From: Nakamurella aerolata | GTDB lineage: Bacteria > Actinomycetota > Actinomycetes > Mycobacteriales > Nakamurellaceae | DNA: 64,000 nt | Assembly (NCBI RefSeq): GCF_013002705.1 | Contig: NZ_JABEND010000002.1 | Location: 496,001 to 560,000 of the forward strand | Reading direction: 5' to 3' | Position numbers and translations under genes: made by a program | Part shown: positions 7,383-16,461 of the stretch, piece after piece | Numbering within the stretch: position 1 is the first letter of the stretch | Layout of the letters: each line of letters begins with the position of its first letter | Notes under the pieces: model-generated | What the model was told of the DNA's origin: nothing | The model's database searches: none | Seen by the model: the letters and a program-made list of their open reading frames with translations, nothing else

Positions 7383-9890
7383 TTGAGGATTCTGCATGTC
7401 AGCCAGCCGGTCGAGGCCGGAGTGCCGCAGGTCGTGGTGGACCTGGTGGCCGACGAGGTGTCGGAGGGACACCAGGTGCACCTCGCCTGCCCTGCCGACG
7501 GCACCCTCGGCACCAGGGCCGCCGCCCTCGGCGCCCGGGTGCATCGCTGGGAGGCGGTGCGCGACCCGGGCCGGAGTGTGCTCTCCGAGGCCAGGGCGTT
7601 GCGCCGGATTGCCGAGTCCGTCGACCCCGACGTGATCGTCCTGCACTCGGCAAAGGCGGGGCTCGCCGGGCGACTGCGCCGGCTCACCCGCCGCCGGGTG
7701 CCGGTGGTGTACGTGCCGCACGCCTGGTCGTTCGAGGCCGGCACCGGCGCGTTGGCGGCCGCCGCCGGGCAGTGGGAGATCCTGGCCGGACGCCGCACCG
7801 ATGTGATCGTCTGCGTCAGCGCGGACGAGCGGGTCCGCGGCGAGCAGCTCGGCATCGGTGCCCGCATGCAGGTGATCACCAACGGGATCGACCTGCAGCG
7901 CCGGCAACCGGCCGATCGCTCGGCGGCCCGGCGCGAGCTCGGTCTCGCCGATGCGCCCACCGTTGTGTGCGTCGGGCGGCTGGCCGAGCAGAAGGGCCAA
8001 GACCTGCTGCTGCAGCTGTGGCCGCAGGTGCGGCGTCAGGTGCCGGACGCGCAACTGCTTGTCGTCGGGGACGGACCCGACCGGGAATCGTTGCAGCGCA
8101 TGGTTTCCGATGGAGTCACGCTGGTGGGCGCCAGCGATGCCGTCGACCGGTACTACGCCGCCGCCGACGTGGTGGCCCTGCCCAGCCGGTGGGAATCCAC
8201 CTCGCTGGTGGCCGCCGAGGCGATGGCGGCGGCCCGCCCCGTCGTCGCCTTCGAGGTGGACGGGGTGAGCGTGCTGCTCGGAGACACCGGGCGGGTGATC
8301 CCCGCCGGCGACAGCGCCGCCTTCGCCGACGCCCTTGTGCAGCTGTTGACCGACCCCACGGCCGCCGCGGCTGCCGGGCGGGCCGCGCGGCACCGCGCCG
8401 AGCAGCGCACCGACCTGCGCACCAGCCAACGCGCCTGGCGAGACCTGTTGCGGTCGTTGGTGTCCGGCGCCGACCGGCCGGTTGCCGGGCCGGTGCCGGC
8501 GGTGCCGGCCGACGGGTCGCCGGCCGAACTGCGCACGGTACGGCTGACCAAACCGGTCAGCCAGCTGGCCGGCGGTGCCCTCACCGGCGCCGACCTTGTG
8601 CAGGTTCCGCAGCGCCGCCGGCTGGCCGCCGGGCTGCTCTCGGCGCTGGGCTACCCGGTGCAGCTGACATCCGAACCCGATGGTTCGGCTCCGCGCTCGG
8701 TGCGCTCGGAGCCCCCGCGCTCGAACCAACCGCCCCGCGCCATCGGTGGCCCGGTGCTGCCGCCGATCCACGACCCGACGGCCGGCGCCGTCGCCGCGTC
8801 CATCGCGGCAGCGCGTCCCGGCGTCGGGGTGCCGGGAACAGCCGAACGGGAGCAGCCGCTGAGCGTCGTCGTCACCGTGCTGAACGAGGGTGACGCCACC
8901 GCGACGCTGGTGGAAGACCTTGCGCCACAGCTACTCCCCGGTGACGAGCTGATCATCGTCGACGGCGGCTCCACCGACGGCAGCCTGCAGCAGCTGCGCC
9001 AGCTGCGGGCCGACGTCCCGCAGCTACAGGTGCTGGAGCACCCCGGCGCCGGGATTTCCCAGGGACGCAACATCGGCATCGCGGCCGCCGGCAACGAGTT
9101 CGTGGTGTGCACCGACGTCGGCTGTGTCCCGGTGCCTGGCTTCCTGGCGGCGTACCGAAGGGCATTCGCGTTGCCGGAGCCGCCGGCGCTGGTGTCCGGC
9201 GTTTACCGGGTCACCGCCCGCAACGCCATGGAGCTGGCCCAGGCGCTGGCCTGCTACCCGCAACCGTCAGAGGTGAGGCGCCGCAGCCTGCTGGTGCGCG
9301 GCTACACCGCGGTGTTCGGCACCGGCTTCGACCCGCGGTTCGCCGTCGGCCGGTGCGTCGGATTCACCAAGACTGCCTGGCGCCAGGTCGGCGGATTTCC
9401 CGAGCACCTCGCCACCGGGGAGGACGTGTCCTTCGGCCTGGCCATCGCCGAGCACGGCGACTGTCTCGGCGCTGTCGACGGCGAAGTGGCGTGGCAGCAG
9501 CGGGACGGGGTGGCAGCGACCTGGCGGATGTACCGCGGTTACGGCCGGGCGTCCACCGACGGGGGAGACCGGGCGTTGCTGGTGCGCGACGGCGCCAGAG
9601 CACTGGCCTACCTGGCCACGCCCGCGCTGCTGGCCTCGCGCCGCGGCCGCTGGATGGCCGCCGCGGGCGCGGCGGGTTATTTGTCGCTGCCGGTGGTGCG
9701 GGCGCTGCGGGTCGGAGCCGGCCCGGCGGCGATCGGGCTGCTGCCGGTGGCGATGGCCGTCAAGGATCTCGGCAAGGTGGCCGGTGCACTGCAAGGGGAA
9801 TGGCGCAGGCGGCGCCGGGCAACCGGTACCGCGGCGGGCAGTGGCGACGCGTCCGAAGATGGACGCCCCGGTGCGGAAGAAGCGAAGTGA
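7383..9890 (+). CDS. Two-domain glycosyltransferase (GT4 fused to membrane-anchored GT2)
   Basis: The product is 835 aa from a TTG at 7383, chosen because AGGAAG lies 5 nt upstream and the frame begins directly with the GT4 strand RILHVSQPVEAG; an upstream ATG at 7260 would add 41 non-homologous residues. Residues 1-360 are a GT-B retaining transferase with VGRLAEQKG, the E-x7-E motif (WESTSLVAAEA, near 270) and GDGPDRESL. A linker of about 125 residues follows. From about residue 490 there is a GT-A (GT2) inverting domain with VVTVLNEGD, IIVDGGSTDGS and LATGEDVSFG, then hydrophobic helices at the C-terminus. It probably adds two sugars in succession to the lipid-linked unit. The fusion is unusual; these are normally separate proteins. 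Confidence 0.85.
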   Translation: MRILHVSQPVEAGVPQVVVDLVADEVSEGHQVHLACPADGTLGTRAAALGARVHRWEAVRDPGRSVLSEARALRRIAESVDPDVIVLHSAKAGLAGRLRRLTRRRVPVVYVPHAWSFEAGTGALAAAAGQWEILAGRRTDVIVCVSADERVRGEQLGIGARMQVITNGIDLQRRQPADRSAARRELGLADAPTVVCVGRLAEQKGQDLLLQLWPQVRRQVPDAQLLVVGDGPDRESLQRMVSDGVTLVGASDAVDRYYAAADVVALPSRWESTSLVAAEAMAAARPVVAFEVDGVSVLLGDTGRVIPAGDSAAFADALVQLLTDPTAAAAAGRAARHRAEQRTDLRTSQRAWRDLLRSLVSGADRPVAGPVPAVPADGSPAELRTVRLTKPVSQLAGGALTGADLVQVPQRRRLAAGLLSALGYPVQLTSEPDGSAPRSVRSEPPRSNQPPRAIGGPVLPPIHDPTAGAVAASIAAARPGVGVPGTAEREQPLSVVVTVLNEGDATATLVEDLAPQLLPGDELIIVDGGSTDGSLQQLRQLRADVPQLQVLEHPGAGISQGRNIGIAAAGNEFVVCTDVGCVPVPGFLAAYRRAFALPEPPALVSGVYRVTARNAMELAQALACYPQPSEVRRRSLLVRGYTAVFGTGFDPRFAVGRCVGFTKTAWRQVGGFPEHLATGEDVSFGLAIAEHGDCLGAVDGEVAWQQRDGVAATWRMYRGYGRASTDGGDRALLVRDGARALAYLATPALLASRRGRWMAAAGAAGYLSLPVVRALRVGAGPAAIGLLPVAMAVKDLGKVAGALQGEWRRRRRATGTAAGSGDASEDGRPGAEEAK

Positions 9891-11194
9891 TGAGCGTGAT
9901 CGGTATGGAGCAGGACGTGGATGTGAACGGCAGGGACGGCGAGATCACCGAACCGCGGACGGTGCTGATCGTGCTGGCGTCGTTGCAGCGCGGTGGCGCC
10001 GAACGGCACGGTGTCTGGCTGGCCACCCAGATCGACAGAGCCCAATGGCGACCGGTGGTGCTGGCGTTCGCGGACGGCCCGTGGCGGGCCGAGCTGGAGC
10101 AGGCCGGCGTCGAGGTGCGCATCGCCGACCTGCCCGGCGGCTGGCGGTCGGTGCCGGCGTCGGTCGCGGTGGTGCGCAGCACCCTGGCGGAACTACGACC
10201 AGATCTGGTGACCGGCAACCACTTCCGGGTCGAGCTGGCGCTGCGCGGCGCGTTGCGGAAGCTGGCAGGCAGCGGGCTCAGAGTGCCGTACCTGGCGTGG
10301 AAGCACACCTACGGGCACATCGGCTACCGCGGCCTGCGGGAGCGCTTGGTGGAGAAGGCCACCGGCGGCTGGGTCACCAGGTACGGCGCCGTGTGCCACA
10401 CCCAGGTGCGCTACCTCACCGACGAGCTCGGACTGCCGCCGCAGAAGATCTCGGTGCTGGCCAACAGCGTGCCGAGCCCGGCCGACCTTCCCCAGCCGCC
10501 GGCACCGGTCCAGCCGACCGCGCCCGGCGAGTTCGCCGGCCCTGCTGTGCTGATGACGGCCGCCATGCGGGCCGACAAGGACCACGCAGCGGTGTTGCGG
10601 GCCTGGCCGGCCGTGCGCGCCGCGGTGCCGGGTGCCCAGCTCCGGCTGGCCGGTGACGGACCCTGCCGCCCCGAGCTCGAGCGGCTGGCCGCCGACCTCG
10701 GAATCACCGACTGCGTCAGGTTTCTGGGTGTCAGGGGCGACATCGACGACCAGCTCGCGCAGGCCAGCCTGCTGGTGCTGGCCTCGTACGCGGTCGAGTG
10801 CTTTCCGTACGCCGTACTCGAGGCCATGGCCGCCGGCCGCGGCGTGGTGAGCACCGATGTCGCCGGCCTGCCCGAGATGGTGGACGACGGCATCACCGGG
10901 CGGCTGGTGCCCCCGCACGATCCGCGCGCCCTCGCCGACGCGCTGATCGAGGGCCTTGTCGACAATGCCGCCGCGGCCAAGGCCTGGGGGACGGCCGGCT
11001 ACCTGCGCGGCCGCGAGGTGTTCGGGTTCGCGGACTGGTCGGCCGCGGCCACGGACCTGTTCAACGATGTCGCCGCCCATGGCGGCGGTGCTGCCGATGG
11101 CCGGCGCCGCGATTCCGGCCGAAAGGTCACCACCGACCCGGCCATGGCCGGGGTGGGGGCGACAATGGCAGGCGCGTTCGCCACCAGCCCGTGA
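9890..11194 (+). CDS. Glycosyltransferase family 4
   Basis: A 434-aa GT-B enzyme. The N-terminal acceptor domain starts LIVLASLQRGGAERHGVWLA, the typical GGAE opening. The C-terminal donor domain shows LRLAGDGPCRPELERLA, VRFLGVRGD and the E-x7-E motif ECFPYAVLE followed by AMAAGRGVVSTDVAGLPEMV. It would transfer a sugar from a nucleotide donor to the growing repeat unit at the inner face of the membrane. Its ATG shares one base with the stop of the GT fusion gene (TGATG), so the two are translationally coupled. The last 40 residues are low-complexity. Confidence 0.88.
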   Translation: MSVIGMEQDVDVNGRDGEITEPRTVLIVLASLQRGGAERHGVWLATQIDRAQWRPVVLAFADGPWRAELEQAGVEVRIADLPGGWRSVPASVAVVRSTLAELRPDLVTGNHFRVELALRGALRKLAGSGLRVPYLAWKHTYGHIGYRGLRERLVEKATGGWVTRYGAVCHTQVRYLTDELGLPPQKISVLANSVPSPADLPQPPAPVQPTAPGEFAGPAVLMTAAMRADKDHAAVLRAWPAVRAAVPGAQLRLAGDGPCRPELERLAADLGITDCVRFLGVRGDIDDQLAQASLLVLASYAVECFPYAVLEAMAAGRGVVSTDVAGLPEMVDDGITGRLVPPHDPRALADALIEGLVDNAAAAKAWGTAGYLRGREVFGFADWSAAATDLFNDVAAHGGGAADGRRRDSGRKVTTDPAMAGVGATMAGAFATSP

Positions 11195-11273
11195 GCGTCC
11201 CAGCCGATGAGATTGCCGAGATTCCGGTGCGTTCTGAGATTTTCAGTGACCGGTCCGATGAGGGGAACACAGC

Positions 11274-12197
11274 ATGACTGACCGCCAGCAGCGCGATGCT
11301 GCCGAACCGCCACCGCCGCAGCCGACAGCGCAGGTGACCCCGGACGCGCCGGACTCCCCGGCCGTCCCGGATGCGCCGGCAACCCCTGGCATGCCGGACG
11401 CGCCGGCAGCCTCGGACCCGCCGTCGACACCGGTGGAGCAGGCGCCGGCGGCCGGAGCCGTTGCCTCGCGCGGTTTCCCGTGGAAGTTGGCGGCGGTGCT
11501 GCTGGTGGGGCTTGCGGTGCTCGGGGCGGTGGCCGGATTCGTCATCGACCGGGTGCGCGGCCCGCAGTTCGAGGCCTCGTCGGTGGTGCAGGTGCAGGCC
11601 ACCCCGAACTCGGCGCTGGCCATCCTGATCGGCGGCAATGCCGAGCCGGTCAACCCCGGGGACATGGTGGACGTCACCAACCTGGCCACCACCAGCACCG
11701 TGCTGGACGCGGCCGCCAAACAGTTGTCGGCCGCCGGCACGCCGACCAGCGCCGCCGACCTTTCGGCGGCCGTCAGCGCCGAGGCGGTAGCAGCCGCGCA
11801 CCTGGTGACCATCACCGCCGCCACCGCGGAGGCGACCCGCTCGCAGGACTATGCCAGGGCCGTTGCTGACGCCCTGGCGGCCGAGCAGCAACGGCAGGTC
11901 GCCGCCACCCTGCGCGCCGTGCCAGCGGCGACCGAGGCGGCCGGTGACAGCCAGAGCAGCGGGACCGATTCGGCAGCCGCGATCAGAGTTCGGGCCGGGC
12001 TGCTCAACGGCAATCTGGTTCCGATCAAACGAGTCTCGGACGATCCGGCGACCCAGACGGTACCGGGGAACACCCTGCCCCTCGCGCTCGGAGTGGTCGG
12101 GCTGGCCGCCGGCGCGCTGATCACCATCGGGCTCAGCCTCGGCCGCCGGCGCGGCGCCGAACCGGCGCCCAGCGTCCGAGCGGACGCTGCTCGGTAA
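11274..12197 (+). CDS. Wzz/YveK-like polysaccharide chain-length protein
   Basis: The 307-aa membrane protein has a Pro/Ala-rich cytoplasmic tail (1-66), a first membrane helix (about 70-91) and an external domain. In that domain FEASSVVQVQATPNSA and DVTNLATTSTVLDAAAKQL resemble the Wzz fold. A second helix lies near residues 268-290. It lacks a fused or adjacent BY-kinase. Such proteins set polymer length by interacting with the Wzy polymerase encoded 10 bp downstream. The ATG at 11274 follows GAGGGGA. Sequence similarity is weak, so the assignment rests on topology and context. Confidence 0.65.
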   Translation: MTDRQQRDAAEPPPPQPTAQVTPDAPDSPAVPDAPATPGMPDAPAASDPPSTPVEQAPAAGAVASRGFPWKLAAVLLVGLAVLGAVAGFVIDRVRGPQFEASSVVQVQATPNSALAILIGGNAEPVNPGDMVDVTNLATTSTVLDAAAKQLSAAGTPTSAADLSAAVSAEAVAAAHLVTITAATAEATRSQDYARAVADALAAEQQRQVAATLRAVPAATEAAGDSQSSGTDSAAAIRVRAGLLNGNLVPIKRVSDDPATQTVPGNTLPLALGVVGLAAGALITIGLSLGRRRGAEPAPSVRADAAR

Positions 12198-12207
12198 GCC
12201 ACCGCCG

Positions 12208-13812
12208 ATGACCGTCCTGCCCCCAGCAGCGCGGGCCCTGCCGACCGGCAGGGCCCGGCATGCGCTACCGGTGAACTGGCCGCGGCGCTGGTTGCTGGGG
12301 ATCGGCGCGGTGTTGTTGCCGCTGGCCGTTGCCGCCGTGGCGGTGGCACCGCAGCACGCCCGCCTGGTCGCGGCCGCGGTGCTCGGTGGCTGCGCCGCGG
12401 CCGCCGCGACGGCGGCGTTGGTGCGCCGGCCGGAGCTGCTGGTGTGGGCGGCGCTGGTGCTCTTCTCCTTGTCCGGCGAACTGCAGCTGCGGGTGTCAGC
12501 GTCGTTCGGGCTGGTCAAGGACGCACTGCTGGTGGTGGCCGCACTGGCGACGGCGATCACGTTGCTGCGCAAGGACGTTCGACTGGCACGGGTGCGCCGG
12601 TTCGCGCCGGCGTTGGCGCCGCTCGCGGTGCTGGTCGGGCTGTACCTTGTCAACCCCGCCGGCTCGTACGACACCCCGTGGCTGTTCGGGACAAGGCTGT
12701 TGCTGTCCGCCCTTGCGCTGCTGCTGATCGGGTTGCTCACCGCGGCGCCCGGCCGCTCCGTGCAGGCGCTGGTGCGCTGTTGCGCGGTGCTGCTGCCGTT
12801 CGAGGCGGTGTTCGCCTGGGCGCAACAGTTCGCCGGTGCCGACGCCCTGGTGTTCTCCTGGGGGTACGAGTTCGGCTCGCAGGTCCGGCTCACCAGCACC
12901 GGCGGACTACGCACCTCGGGAACCTTCCAGGATCCGTTCCAGCTGGCCGCACTGGCGGTGATCGGCCTGGCTGTTGCGCTGTTCCTGGCCCGTCCGGCGC
13001 TCGGCCTGCTGATCGGCGCCGCATCGCTGGCGGTACTGGCCGCCGCCGACGTGCGCACCGCGTTCCTGCAGGCCGGCGTGCTGCTGGCGGTCTGGGTGAT
13101 CTCTCGCGGGTTCTGGCGGCAGGCGCTGCTGGCCGGGCTGGTCGCCGCCGTCGCCGGAATCCTGGCGCTGGCCACCATCACCACCTCGGAGACGCCCGGC
13201 GGGCCGGAAAAGCCGTTGCTGCTCAGCCTGAACGGCCGGTCCACCTCGTGGGCGCTGGCCGTCACCGATTGGCAATCGGTGGCGGTGGGAAACGGCGTCG
13301 GGGACAGGGGCATCGGTTCCACCAGGGTGGACACCACCATCGCCGACGCGCCCAGCTACGACCCGACCCAGGCTCCCACCGCCGTCTTCGCCGGCAACAC
13401 GGCATTTCTGGACTCGGCATACGCGCAGGTGCTGTCCGACGTCGGCATCGTCGGGGTGGCCGCGTTGATCGCCGGGTTCGGCTCGCTGCTGTGGCTGTTG
13501 CTCCGCGGGGCCCGGCCGCTGCCGCTGCGCGGGCCTGCCGACCGCATCCAACGACGCGGCCCGCCGCCGCCGGTCCGTGCCGCCTGGGCCGGGCTGGCCG
13601 TGCTGCTGACCACCGCGATCGACTGGATCGGCCGCGCCTCGCTGGCCAGCTACACCACCGGTTACCTGACCATGCTGGTGCTCGGCGTCCTGGCCGCAGC
13701 GGCGGTGGGCACCCAGCCCCGACCCGGTCCTCCGGCAGCGACGCCGTCCGAACCCGACCGGTTGTCGCCGCCCGCGCTCGCCCCCATGAGCGCCCGCTAC
13801 CCAAACCCCTGA
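12208..13812 (+). CDS. O-antigen ligase/polymerase-like membrane protein (Wzy-like)
   Basis: The 534-aa protein is very hydrophobic, with about ten to twelve predicted membrane helices. A large external loop in the second half carries the RTSGTFQDPFQLAAL and GNGVGDRGIGS segments. The pattern R-x-x-G-x-F-x-[DN]-P and the later G-x-G-x-G are typical of the O-antigen ligase/polymerase superfamily. It most likely joins lipid-linked repeat units into polymer outside the membrane. It lies 10 bp after the chain-length gene and 35 bp before the flippase, within the same plus-strand run. The substrate is unknown. Confidence 0.78.
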   Translation: MTVLPPAARALPTGRARHALPVNWPRRWLLGIGAVLLPLAVAAVAVAPQHARLVAAAVLGGCAAAAATAALVRRPELLVWAALVLFSLSGELQLRVSASFGLVKDALLVVAALATAITLLRKDVRLARVRRFAPALAPLAVLVGLYLVNPAGSYDTPWLFGTRLLLSALALLLIGLLTAAPGRSVQALVRCCAVLLPFEAVFAWAQQFAGADALVFSWGYEFGSQVRLTSTGGLRTSGTFQDPFQLAALAVIGLAVALFLARPALGLLIGAASLAVLAAADVRTAFLQAGVLLAVWVISRGFWRQALLAGLVAAVAGILALATITTSETPGGPEKPLLLSLNGRSTSWALAVTDWQSVAVGNGVGDRGIGSTRVDTTIADAPSYDPTQAPTAVFAGNTAFLDSAYAQVLSDVGIVGVAALIAGFGSLLWLLLRGARPLPLRGPADRIQRRGPPPPVRAAWAGLAVLLTTAIDWIGRASLASYTTGYLTMLVLGVLAAAAVGTQPRPGPPAATPSEPDRLSPPALAPMSARYPNP

Positions 13813-13847
13813 CGATGGAACGAGTATCGACGTGACGAGCCACGCAC

Positions 13848-15275
13848 ATGGCTGACCCCGACGGCAGCACCCCGGCAACGCCCCACCGGCCGGACCAGCG
13901 GCCGCACCGGCCGACGGCGGTGGACCTCGGGCAGGCCGGCGTGCCCGACGCCCCGCCGTCCGAGATCGAACTGTCCACCGAACCCGCCGGTGCCGACGGC
14001 GCCGCGGCGGCGACCGGCGAAAGTGAGGCGGCCGGTTCCCGGCTGGCCAAACTCGGGCTGATCGCGGCGCTGGTGTCGCGGGTGTTCGGTCGGCTGGTCG
14101 GCATCATTCTGGTGATCTTCCTGGCCCGCGAGGCCAGCGACGAGACGGTGGCCGTCTACGGCTATCTGCTCGGCACCGCGACGCTGGTGCTGGTGCTCAC
14201 CGACCTCGGCGTCGCCGCCATTGCCGGCCGCGAGGTGGCCGCCGGTCGGTTGCCGGCCGGTGGCGCCTTGCGCAGTGCCCTTCCCCTGCAAGCGTTCTCG
14301 GTGGCAGCGGCGGCACTGGCCACCGTGCTGCTCACGGTGTTCTTCGGGCCGAAGGGGGTGCCGGTCTCTGCGCTGTTGCTGACCGTCGCCTTCGTGGTGG
14401 TGAGCGGCTTCAACGGGCTGTGGGCCGAGCTGCTGCGCGCCACCGGACGTGTGATGCTTGAGGGCGCGCTGCAGATGGGCGGTGCCGTCGCGCTGGTGAT
14501 CGGCGGCCTGATCGTGGTGTACAGCGGCGGCAGCGCCACCGCGCTGATGGTGGTGGTGTTCGCCAAAGAGCTCGTGGTGCTGGTGATCTGCATCGTGCTG
14601 CTGCCGCCGAGGGACGAGCCCAGCCTCGCCTGGAAATCGCTGCTGGGCCAAAGCATCTGGGTGGCGGTGGCCGGCACCGCGATGGTGGTGCTGTGGCGGC
14701 AGGGCACCATCGTCGCCGGGACCGGATCGACGGCGGTACTGGCCGCGTACGTGGTGGCCTCGCGGTACCTTGACGCCGGCGTCACCGTGGCACATACCGT
14801 CGGATTCGGCCTGGTGCCGGGGATGTCGGCGCTGTCCAACGACCCGGCAGCGTTGCGCCGGGCCGCCATCCGCTATCTCAAGCTCGGCACCATCGCCGGA
14901 CTTGCGGTGGCGGTGATCGGCTTCGTCGGTGCGCCCTGGCTGGTCGAGGTGCCGTTCGGTGCCAGGTGGGAGGGCGCGATTCCGGCGGTACGCTACCTGG
15001 CGATCAGCGCGCTGCCGATCCTGCTCAGCTTCGTGCTCTGGCCGGTGCTGTTGGCCCAGCACCGGGTGAAGCTGTTGGCCGGCGCAGGGATTGCCGCGGT
15101 GCTGGTCGGACTTCCGACCGGGTTGGTGCTGTTCAAGCTCTGGCACGATCCGGCCGCCCCTGTGGTCGGCACCGGGGTAGGGGCGGTGGTGTTGCTCGCG
15201 GTGCTGCTCTGGGGAGTCAAAGACCTGTTGCGCGGCAACGACACCAGGCAGCTCAGCCGGCAGCGTCCCGAATGA
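13848..15275 (+). CDS. Polysaccharide flippase (Wzx-like, MOP superfamily)
   Basis: The 475-aa protein has a hydrophilic N-terminal tail of about 65 residues followed by 12-14 membrane helices. The opening SRLAKLGLIAALVSRVFGRLVGIILVIFLA segment and DEPSLAWKSLL-type loops are typical of O-antigen and capsule translocases. It would flip the finished lipid-linked repeat unit to the outer face for the polymerase encoded just upstream. It is the last plus-strand gene of the cluster; its 3' end overlaps the 3' end of the minus-strand glycosyltransferase by 23 bp (15253-15275), a convergent overlap. Confidence 0.82.
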   Translation: MADPDGSTPATPHRPDQRPHRPTAVDLGQAGVPDAPPSEIELSTEPAGADGAAAATGESEAAGSRLAKLGLIAALVSRVFGRLVGIILVIFLAREASDETVAVYGYLLGTATLVLVLTDLGVAAIAGREVAAGRLPAGGALRSALPLQAFSVAAAALATVLLTVFFGPKGVPVSALLLTVAFVVVSGFNGLWAELLRATGRVMLEGALQMGGAVALVIGGLIVVYSGGSATALMVVVFAKELVVLVICIVLLPPRDEPSLAWKSLLGQSIWVAVAGTAMVVLWRQGTIVAGTGSTAVLAAYVVASRYLDAGVTVAHTVGFGLVPGMSALSNDPAALRRAAIRYLKLGTIAGLAVAVIGFVGAPWLVEVPFGARWEGAIPAVRYLAISALPILLSFVLWPVLLAQHRVKLLAGAGIAAVLVGLPTGLVLFKLWHDPAAPVVGTGVGAVVLLAVLLWGVKDLLRGNDTRQLSRQRPE

Positions 15276-16461
15276 CGTCGAGCAGCCGGTTGGCCGTGAT
15301 GGTGACGTCAAGGTCTTCCTGAACCCGCCTGCGGGCCCGCTCGCCGAGTCGCCGGCGCTCGTCCGGATCGTCGAGCAGCCGGGTCAGCGCGCTGCTGATG
15401 CTGTCTTCGCTGACGGTGTCGAGGACGACGCCGGCGGCTCCGTCCAGCACCATCTCCGGCATCCCGCCGACACCGGACACCACCGGCGTGACGCCGTGAG
15501 ACATGGCCTCCATCACCGCATTCGGCCACTGGTCGATGCTGCTGGGCAGCGCCATGATGTCGGCGTTGGCGAGCTGGGCGTCCACCTTGCCGTCGCCGGG
15601 GCGGGCGTCACCGACAACGGTGACGTTGCGCAGTGGCCGGTCGATCCCGGCGGCCGCCGCGACGGCGTCGACATCGTCGCCGGTGACCAGCACCAGCTCG
15701 GCGCGATCGGCGAGGTCACGCTGGTGGGCCCGCAGCAGGTCGATGCCGCCCTTGCGCTGCATCGACCGCCCGATGAACAGCACCCGCGGCAGGGTCGGTG
15801 CCCCGCTCGCCGGCTGAGCGCTTGTCGACTGAGCGCCCGCCGACTGAGCGCTTGCCGACTGCTGGCCGGGCGGGGTACTGGTCGCCGCGGGCAGCGGGAC
15901 GCCCATCGGCAGGGTGCTGATCTGCTCGGGGTCGAGGCCGTAGTGCCCAGTGAGTGAGTCGGCCGCCCAGCGACTGTTGGCCACCACCCGCGCGGCGCCG
16001 CGGTACAGCCGCCGCTCGAACGGCGTCACCAGCGGGGTGGACAGCGCCGAGAACCTGGTGGTCGGGCGGATCGGATGCAGCAGGTTGCTCTGCGCGTTGG
16101 TGGAGTCAAGGGTCACCACGTATGGCGTGCCGCGCAACGCTTTCCCGGCCAGCAATCCGGTGTTGTGGGTGTACAGGTGCACCACGTCGGCCGGCTCTTC
16201 GGCCAACCAGCGGGGCAGCATCCTTGCCACCCACGCCGACTGCGCCAGCTGGTAACGGACCGGGCGGACATCGGCGTCCCAACGCGAGAGCAGCGGCACC
16301 GGTGCGGCGGCAAGCTTGCGGATCAAATTGGGTGGCGGCACCTCGACAATCCTGATGCTGATGTCGTCGCGCTGGGCGGCGACCGTGCGCAGGTGGTGGT
16401 GCACCGTCGCGTGGCCGCCGATGTTCTCGTTGACCAGCAACGCTTTTACCGGGCGGCTCAT
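15253..16461 (-). CDS. Glycosyltransferase family 4
   Basis: A 402-aa GT-B enzyme beginning with ALLVNENIGGHATVHHHL. The donor domain has RVLFIGRSMQRKGGIDLL and the SIDQWPNAVMEAMSHGVTPVV region. The first glutamate of the E-x7-E signature is aspartate here (D-x7-E), a conservative change. A short run AGAQSTSAQPASG near residue 205 is encoded by direct repeats (15818-15870). It is the last gene of the minus-strand operon: its ATG overlaps the stop of the glycoside hydrolase by 4 bp. It probably acts on the same polymer as the facing cluster, or on a glycolipid. Confidence 0.86.
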   Translation of the reverse strand: MSRPVKALLVNENIGGHATVHHHLRTVAAQRDDISIRIVEVPPPNLIRKLAAAPVPLLSRWDADVRPVRYQLAQSAWVARMLPRWLAEEPADVVHLYTHNTGLLAGKALRGTPYVVTLDSTNAQSNLLHPIRPTTRFSALSTPLVTPFERRLYRGAARVVANSRWAADSLTGHYGLDPEQISTLPMGVPLPAATSTPPGQQSASAQSAGAQSTSAQPASGAPTLPRVLFIGRSMQRKGGIDLLRAHQRDLADRAELVLVTGDDVDAVAAAAGIDRPLRNVTVVGDARPGDGKVDAQLANADIMALPSSIDQWPNAVMEAMSHGVTPVVSGVGGMPEMVLDGAAGVVLDTVSEDSISSALTRLLDDPDERRRLGERARRRVQEDLDVTITANRLLDVIRDAAG

